Shown here piece after piece: positions 56,279 to 64,000 of a stretch of DNA of 64,000 bases. Each line of letters begins with the position of its first letter. The first letter of the stretch is position 1. Source of the DNA: Diphasiastrum complanatum (lineage: Eukaryota > Streptophyta > Lycopodiopsida > Lycopodiales > Lycopodiaceae); the NCBI GenBank assembly GCA_029204225.1, contig CM055092.1, positions 20,983,669-21,047,668 on the forward strand. The letters run 5' to 3'. A program made the translations under genes and the position numbers. The notes under the pieces were generated by a model that was given only the letters and a program-made list of their open reading frames with translations, did not search any database and was not told the DNA's origin.

Positions 56279-57719
56279 ATGGATTCTCAAAGTAAAGTCG
56301 GTCTCATCATAGACAAACTGAATGTATTCAATTACTATCTGTGGAAATTTAAGATAAATGTCATGTCGACAATTGGTCTCGGGTCTAGGAATCAGTAGAC
56401 CAACAACCCGTAAGTTAATTGTGACTATAAGGGAATTGGGGCCCTTATGTGTATAAGGTCATAACTAATGGTTGTAGGCCTAAACTCATGATGGTCTATC
56501 AGTGAGTCATTGGGAGGCTAGATGATGTGGCCCAGATAGGCTGCAGAGGTGTCCAGTGAGGTGTCACAGTGCACTACTAGTGGTGCATGGGCCTTGGAGG
56601 GTATAAGTATACGTATTGGACTCTTTCTAGTGATCTTTGACTGTGAGACTAGTAGCCGTATGCTGTTGGTGTGATGTCTCACTCCTCTTTGAGATTGATC
56701 CATAGCTTGGGGGCTAGATCCGTTTGATCTAGGTTTGGTTGGGCTGAGTTGTCCACCATCCATTTCCCTTGTGTTGCTTGTTATTGGCATGCTTAGAATA
56801 GGATTCTTGGTTTAGGACTTTATAATAAAGACCTTGCTAATCGCCAACGAGTTGTGGGATGTTGTCACAGGTTTGGCCACATATCTGAATTTTGAACTTT
56901 GAAAGAAGTATGGGACATCCTATATGATGTGAGGGACTTGACTTTCAAGTTGCATCTCAGAAGAAAATTCTTCACACTCAAGATGTCAAATGGTGATTCA
57001 CTTCAAAATCACGTTAACCAGTTTAAGAATCTCTTGCAACATATGGCATTTGTCAGATTGATCATCGACAATCAAGACACAAACATGACATTTCTTTCAA
57101 GCTTGTCTTCTACATATGAAAACTGGGTGAGGATCATATCGACACACTCAGATTTAACTCTCACTAGGGTTATCAATATGTTGCTGCAAGAAGACAATCG
57201 AAGAATTCAAGACACCTCTTCAACTTCATCATCTCATGCTCTATATGTCAACAAAGGCTCAAAATGACAGAAGAAAAAAAGCTCTAAGCAGTTTGCATCA
57301 AATCAGAAGCCAACACAAAGTCAAGAGCAATTATCAAATCCACAGTTGAAGAAGAAGATGTTTTATAAGTATTGCAAGTGCACTAATCATGAAATCAAGG
57401 ATTGCAGGGTATTAAAAACAAAGAATGCCAACAAGCAACTAGATCAACATGCAAATGCAGTTTCAGTATCATCTCTATCTCCCAAACTCGACATGGACGA
57501 AAGAGCGTTTATGGTCAAAGACCAAAAGGTGTATAATTCTTGGTATGTGGATTCTGGAGCTACTCAACATATGACCAGTCACCGTAAGAATTTTCACTCC
57601 TACACACCTTACAGTACAATAAAATTTGTTCATCTTGGCAACGATAGTACACATACTATCAAAGGTGAAGGCACTGTAAGACTTATATTCCAGCATGATC
57701 AATTTAAACTACTATCAAA
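56279..57719 (+). pseudogene. Copia element D: gag and protease
   Basis: MDSQSKVGLIIDKLNVFNYY at 56279, interrupted at about 56372-56830 by foreign sequence. It then continues LLIANELWDVV, TFKLHLRRKFFTLKMSNGDS, NQFKNLLQHM, TNMTFLSSLSSTYENWVRII, knuckle YKYCKCTNHEIKDC (first Cys is Tyr) and intact protease YVDSGATQHMTSH near 57545, to FKLLSK at 57719. There it is joined to Gypsy integrase in the opposite orientation. A TGA near 57265 splits gag. Confidence 0.9.
56372..56830. mobile_element. ~460-bp insertion in Copia D gag
   Basis: It separates KFKINVMS from LLIANELWDVV, which are contiguous in the gag proteins of Copia A and B. It has no coding frame and no clear terminal repeats. It could be a SINE, TRIM or solo LTR. 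Ends are approximate and no target duplication was seen. Confidence 0.55.
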
Positions 57720-58995
57720 GGCCTTCACCGGACATCTGAAGTGCACAATGATATTTTCGTATAGGAATTTGACAGTAACTCGTGCATCCGCGGTTCGTAC
57801 TGCCTTGGCTTCTACCCACTTGGTGAGATAATCCATAGCCACGATGATATATCGGCCTTGTGAGCTTCTTGTAGTTGAATGAATGGGACCAATGTAGTCC
57901 AATATCCACTTTTCAAATGGTGCTTGAGCTAGAACCGGATGAATAGATCATAGTTCAGTCTTGTTGGCTCCTAGCTCGTTGGCACACATCACATTTTCTT
58001 AAGTATTCTTCTGTGTCCTTATGAAATGTCGACCACCAACACCTTGATTGCAAGATCTTGCGAACTGTAATGTGAGATGAAAAATAACCACCACCCATAA
58101 CTTCATGTGAGAGTGAAATGATTTGGATAGTTTCATGTGGAAGAACACACCGTCGAAGGATGCCATCTGAGCCTCATCGATAGAGTTGGTCGACAATCAA
58201 CTAATATGGTCTAGTCTTAAGTATCATTTTTTGTTGTTTTGCCTCTGGTAAGGATTTATCTGGTTGGCTCCGCATTAGATATTCCACTATATATGCGGCC
58301 CATTCTGGTACTGTATCAATATAGAACAAGGCAGCATCCGACAACTCATCATCAGGTTGTGTGGTAGTTTCCTTCCCTTTGATTTGCGACACATGATCTG
58401 CCATATAATGTTGCTTTCCCTTGCATATCACTATTTGAAAATCAAACTCCAACAATAGTAGCAGCCATCGAGTGATGTACCTTGTGTTGAAAGTCTTATT
58501 AACTAGATAGAGCAAGGGTCGATGGTCCATATAAAATGTAAAATGTGTGGCCATCAAATAATGTCTAAACTTCTTGACCACATAAATCATGGCCAGTGCT
58601 TCTTGCTCTATAATTGAGTAGTTCATTTTTGAATCACTGCGCTGTCGGATGGCAAAGCGGATTGGAAAGTCCTTTTTGCATTGTCCTAGTTGGGTCAAGA
58701 TTGCTCCCACTGCATACTTTGAAGCATTAGTGTGCACATGAAATTCTATTGTCCAATTGGGTGGTCATAAGATTCATGCTGAGACCAATGCATCTTTAAG
58801 CTTTTGGAAAGCCTGTAGGGCTTCCTCCGTCCAATGAGGTTCCGTAGTGAGTTTGTAAATTGGTCTTGCTAACACCGCAAAATCTAAAATGAAGATCCAA
58901 TAGTGGTTAGCATGACCCATGAGAACATAGACCCCGCGAATCCTCCCTGGTGGTGGTAGATCAACAATGACCCTTATTTTCGATAAATCCATGAC
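57720..58995 (-). pseudogene. Ty3/Gypsy RT end, RNase H and integrase start
   Basis: On minus from 58995: MDLSKIRVIVDLPPPGRI and LMGHANHYWIFILDFAVLAR with EPHWTEEALQAFQKLKDAL (connection region), then the RNase H frame 58737-58201 with TNASKYAVGAILTQ, YSIIEQEALAMIYVVKKFRH and MDHRPLLYLVNKTFNTRYI, the linker to integrase (DTVPEWAAYIVEYL), a frame change, and integrase PIHSTTRSSQGRYIIVAMDY with LTKWVEAKAVRTADARVTV, ending FRCPVK at 57720. Same family as 48.3-49.7 kb. Confidence 0.92.
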
Positions 58996-59558
58996 GATTC
59001 CATGTCTTGATGTTGGATTTCTATCCTCTCCATCCTTATTTCATGCTAATCTAGATGTATTGTATCAAGACCAACGCGCCTGATCTATTTTGCAATCATA
59101 TTATATCTCTACACGACTAATCCATCATTGTTCTAGCAATTTAGCTTGTGTAAGGTGATCGCATGTTTAAAATGATTCATACTTGTAGATTCATTATTTT
59201 GTAGATTTTATCGTTTTATATGACTGATAGCACCGCTCAATTTTTGCTCTGATCATTGCATTTAGCTCAACGCTTCCACAAAGCTAAAAGTTTAATTCAC
59301 TACTCGACTACCCAATTGTCAATGAACAAGGTTATCCAGAATGGCCATCAGACCCTTATGGGTATTATTGAAAATCTGACAAGTCCAAGTTCTTGCTGAT
59401 CACAATCATCCAATAAAGCCTCAGGTTTTACGTAAGCAAATTCTACCCACGCTTTTCCTGAAGCACCCATGTCCCAGCAATAAAAGAACTGACAACAGCG
59501 CCCCTTCACGATAGTTGCAGCCTAGTGTCGAGGGACCGGCACTACTTTGGGCCGTGGA
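58996..59558. other. AT-rich DNA, possible LTR remnant
   Basis: A TGTTGGATTTCTATCC start at 59011 recalls the LTR A start, but the similarity fades within about 30 bp. No gene seen. Confidence 0.35.
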
Positions 59559-60350
<792 letters not shown>

Positions 60351-60359
60351 ACGGGCTGC

Positions 60360-61040
60360 TCCCAGTGAACGGCCCCTATACTACAACCGACTACACACCT
60401 TCGCCTTTTTCACCTCTTTGCAAAAAATGCGACACAAAACCCAGAATGCCTTAAAACCTTTTTAAGGCACCTTCGTCTTTTTCGCTGCCTTAAAACTAAG
60501 GCACCTTCGGATTCTTCGCTGCCTTAAAATCTAAGGGCGTCTTCAGGATGTGCATACCTTCAGTCTAATGGACACCTTCGGGTTTTTTTTGGCTTTTTCG
60601 CATTTTTCTACATTGGCAAACCGATGTCGCCAAATGTATTAGCAACCCTAAAAACAGCTGGACAACCAAATATTCAAAAGGCAGTGAAGCGGTTACCAAC
60701 TTTTGTACATATGCAAAGACTAACATAAATAGCCTTAAAGGCTTGTAAGATATTTCCTCTCTTGTAAATCTCTATATCAGCTGAATCAATCTATGTAAGT
60801 GTTTATGGAATTTCTCTTTCAATCAGAGTAATTGTAGCCAGCGTTATCACGCTCAGCAAGCTGAAGTTATTACTTCAAGCCATTGTACTCACTGTTGATA
60901 TTTATCAGAGTGCAATTTTTGTCTCACTACTGCGTCGTTCATTTACGCAAACTGTATGAATTCTTCTACTTGAATATTTCTGCTGCTAACTGTTGCGTTT
61001 CCTTTCCTACACACCTACGCTCTGAGCAACCGAGCCTCCG
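60360..61040 (+). repeat. Diverged LTR remnant with AAGGCACCTTCG repeats
   Basis: Three units of the type TAAGGCACCTTCG plus T-rich spacer plus GCTGCCTTAAAA lie at about 60460-60545. The part at 60880-60935 (TATCAGAGTGCAATTTTTGT, CACTACTG) matches the U5 region of Copia B LTR. A mosaic remnant. Confidence 0.45.
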
Positions 61041-61149
61041 CTGCGCTCACGACCATCGTTTTATGACAGATTGTACTTTAATCTATAAATCCACTTATAT
61101 GCAAGCAGCTTCTTCCCATATGGAAGGAATACAAGATTCCAAGTTTGAT

Positions 61150-61625
61150 CATCTACTAAAGCCCAACTTGACAATTACAGTAGCCACAACCTTCTCCCTG
61201 ATGGCGCAACGGCTCCACACCATCTCTTGTACACTCATCTGCATAAATGTAAATAGTACATAGATCATTTTCAGTACACAAGGAAGATGTATGCAATTGA
61301 TCTATGATCAAGAACACGAATTATCAAATCCAATGAGACAGGCATAGTAGATGCTTTTATGCATTGATTCTCCTCCTCAAACGGATCGTCAATTATAAGC
61401 TCATAGCTTTAACAGTTTGTAATCAGCTTGGTGAGCACGCGGTTTTGCCCACTATTGTCTTGTGCTCACCTGCATCACTGACTTGTATTTCACTACAATT
61501 AATCTGAATAAAGTGCTGTCTAGTTTGTCGTCAGGTTCTGTCAGTATTTATAATGCTTTCCGCTCTTTGTCTGACCTTCTGATTGCTTTGTCTGATAGTC
61601 TACGGTTGGGCAGTAATATTTTTCT
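61150..61625 (+). repeat. Diverged remnant of the Copia A-type LTR
   Basis: Similar in order to LTR A1 at 23905-24370: GACAGGCATAGTAGATGCTTTT, GTGAGCACGCGGTTTTGCCC, TTGTGCTCACCTGCATCACT and TCTTTGTCTGACCTTCTGAT each have a close counterpart. Both ends are missing. Confidence 0.65.
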
Positions 61626-63136
61626 AAATGCACACCCTTGTATAAAACGTGGTCATTTGGACATGTATGAATCTTTTTGTAATCCATTCCAAGTTGCTCA
61701 ACAAATTTTGTGATTTGTTTTGCGTTCCTAGCATCACATTGTCTTTTGGAAGTAACTTTTGCAATAAACTACAAAATAATGTTGTTATCGTAAAAATGAG
61801 TCCATAAACATATAACAAACAATAGAATGTGTTTTGGATTTATGCGTACTTGAATAATGACATAACACCAGTAGAACCATTTGTACATAGCTTGTAGGTT
61901 TAGAAGAAGTAGTGTCGTTGCTAGTCAAGAAAAAGATGGTCCCCGGATACAAGGGAGTGTCGGCTTTTTTGCATGATAATATCTCATCTTCATCATCATG
62001 TAACTCTTCACTTTCAACATGCTATCACCACCCCCACCTATTGTGTATGCATGGTAATTGTCACTATTGGTTGTAAAATATGATTCAAACATGTCACGCA
62101 TCACTACAACATGTAGTACCTTAGTGTCATCACGCATCTTCAATTGTAACATCTTCCTCATTGGATGTTTGTAACAATCTACTAGCTTCTTCTATTTGTT
62201 GCATTCTTTGTTCTCTCATTTGCATCCAGATTTTTCTTCACTTGAAATTCAATATGAATGGATCAAGACCATCTAATGTCATTCCATGACGTGCCTAAAC
62301 CAATCACTAGAGAATGTGCTATTCCAAGAAATCAATGCCTATCTAAATATTCTGATATTAAAAAAAAAAATCAATAAATGCATTATCTTTTAAAGCAAAC
62401 CACAATCTCTTCTGCATTAGATGTTTGACCATCCCCTCTACTTCCATGCTTTCATAAGTGATCATTGACAATGTTTCTTTGACGCATTACTTGCCCATCA
62501 GATTTGATGTAGGTGCACCACATTCATTCTTGATAATGGTTAACCTACAAAAAATTGCAATCAAGTTGTCTCTCCTAAAAGAACAATAATAGTTAACTTG
62601 CAAAAAAATCATTTACATTATTATGCTAAACTAGCTTCACATATACTTACCATACTGACATTTCTACCCTTGTCACTAGATTTTCCATCTGATGAACTGC
62701 ACACACATGCATGAAAAAATTAACTTAGCTGCACAAACATGAAAACAAAATTTTGCAGTTTAGAATTGATGTTACTTACGCAATTCCATGTAGTTGCATG
62801 AATTATTATCACCAAGCACTAAAAAAAAGAAATTGCACACAACCATGAGCAGAAGTGGCAGTGGCAGTGGTCGTTGAAAGTCATGGTCAATATACGAAGG
62901 CTACGTTGTTGACCCAGTAGGTACCATGTCGGCTGAACAAAGACTGATAGTTTTTAGTTTGGTTTTCAATTAGAGAAAGACAAAGGCCCTTCAAGCCCAA
63001 ATCAACTCCCAACTTCCAACTCTCACTTCAATTTGAATGTTGAAGGGCATGTAGTGAGGGATGAGAAGAGAACAATATGTATTAATAAAATACATTTATT
63101 ATGTTTTCATCATTTTGGACAAAAATTATTTAAGAA
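61626..63136. other. No confident gene; possible decayed exon-like pieces on minus
   Basis: A 78-codon minus frame (62161-61925) and splice-like signals on minus at about 62660-62710 (GTGTGCAG ... GTAAGT) hint at a decayed intron-containing gene or hAT-type transposon, but no domain can be named. The rest is AT-rich. Confidence 0.25.
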
Positions 63137-63259
63137 ATGGAGCGATCAACCTGGAGAATTAAAATCCAAGATCATATAGGAACTGTGGGAAGATTCTCAC
63201 AAGAAAATGAGTTTGATCCAAAAGCCATATCAAAAGGTTTTTCTAGTTGTCCTATTTGG

Positions 63260-63515
63260 CATGGCGCTAAGGCTTCCAACACTCGTGATGAAGCTTCAAG
63301 TTCGTTAAGTCTAAGTCTGATGACTTGCATGGACGGATGTTACATGTTTGTAATGAAGCTTTGAGTTGATTAAGCTTAATGTAAGTTCAAATGGCTTGCT
63401 TGGAAGGGAGTTACCTACGTTAAGTCAGACATGGCGCTAGTTTGGCTCTCTATGTCAGTGACAAAGCTTCAAGTTGGTTAAGTCTGATCATTGTAGGCGT
63501 GTTGACTGCTTGTAT
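63260..63515. repeat. Three degenerate direct repeats of a GAAGCTTCAAGTTGGTTAAG unit
   Basis: Related blocks start at about 63290, 63354 and 63464, each followed by TCTGA or similar and then TGGC/GGC-containing spacers. No coding frame is conserved between the units. Confidence 0.6.
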
Positions 63516-64000
63516 GTGGCTACTTGTATGTCAAGTGAGTTGGATGGGCAAGTGTTGAAGTCAAGAATCTTAGTCATGGTTCCTAGGTCTCTTTGAGATG
63601 CCTACACTACAAGTTGTCAAGATTTTCATCTCAAATTTGTATTTGTGAGGTGCTCTCTATTTTATCTTCTCTTAAATGCTGATCAATTTTGGTAGAAGTG
63701 CCTATGTTTTCAAACACAACATGCACAAAGACTCTAAGTCATCAAATTGCATGAAAATAGCTTCATTGGGTTCTTCTTTACAACAACCTAGATTATGCTG
63801 TAACTCAACAAGTAATTAGATATGATTTTTGGCCAATCAATATTTCTCAACACACTTTTCGCAATGATATTAACAACAAAAGTGCCAACTGTGGTCCTTG
63901 AGTATTCCAAACTTAATTACACAATGTGTCCAACAAATGTTTCTTCTAATCATGGTTCAAACTTGCAATGGTTCAAACCGATCTAATTTGAATATTAAAA
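63516..64000. other. AT-rich DNA, nothing recognised
   Basis: No frames, RNA genes or repeats of note. Confidence 0.5.

Noticed and set aside
61925-62161. hAT transposon gene on minus
   Set aside because: Only vague composition and splice-like hints; no BED finger or dimerisation motif could be found.

Overview
This window is nuclear DNA of a land plant with a large, repeat-choked genome. It looks like a seed plant, perhaps a gymnosperm, but the species cannot be fixed from sequence alone. The evidence is a GT-AG intron-rich gene that reads as the plant pre-mRNA-processing protein PRP40C/TCERG1, Ty1/Copia and Ty3/Gypsy elements with the plant-typical initiator-tRNA-Met primer site (TGGTATCAGAGC), and a plant-like 5S rRNA fragment. 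The sequence is AT-rich by eye.

Layout. 0-1 kb: a worn L1-type LINE ORF1 with a 3' tail, lying in an intron of the host gene. 1.84-12.35 kb (+): the 3' nine exons of the PRP40C-like gene, covering the end of a WW domain and five FF domains; its 5' exons lie to the left, outside the window. 12.35-17.5 kb: intergenic, with degenerate repeats. From 17.5 kb on the window is a pile of broken LTR retrotransposons: a Copia fragment (17.5-19.9, -), an unidentified eroded reading frame (19.9-20.8, -), a Gypsy gag (21.5-22.1, -), the 3' half of Copia element A (22.1-24.7, +), the 5' end of Copia B (24.7-25.6, -), Copia G carrying unknown sequence in place of pol (26.0-28.9, +), the 5' half of Copia A (29.9-33.7, -), the rest of Copia B (33.7-34.9, +), a deletion-derivative Copia F (35.4-36.5, -), Gypsy and accessory-ORF pieces (37-38.5), an LTR (38.5-39.35), Copia C and relatives (39.4-44.3 and 49.7-50.6), a Gypsy integrase with a second accessory ORF (45.2-49.7, -), another LTR with primer site (50.7-51.1), a Gypsy integrase tail (53.3-53.7), a 5S-like fragment (54.1), Copia D (54.2-57.7, +), a Gypsy RT/RNase H/integrase piece (57.7-59.0, -) and LTR remnants to 61.6 kb. 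The last 2.4 kb has no recognisable gene.

The main structural discovery is an inversion. The 5' half of Copia A (LTR, gag, protease, integrase; minus strand, 29.94-33.71) and its 3' half (RT, RNase H, LTR; plus strand, 22.10-24.66) face opposite ways. The outer ends of its two LTRs are flanked by the same 5 bp (TACAA in element-B orientation). On those outer sides lie the two complementary parts of Copia B gag, which run on in frame when the 5 bp is counted once. So A inserted into B, and a segment of about 7.8 kb (about 22.08-29.95) later flipped. A short inverted similarity (15 of 17 bases) sits at the two breakpoints.

No element here looks autonomous. Reading frames are broken mostly by stops one C-to-T or G-to-A change away from CAA, CAG, CGA or TGG, as expected after long methylation. 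The only likely working gene is the splicing/transcription factor gene at the left end.
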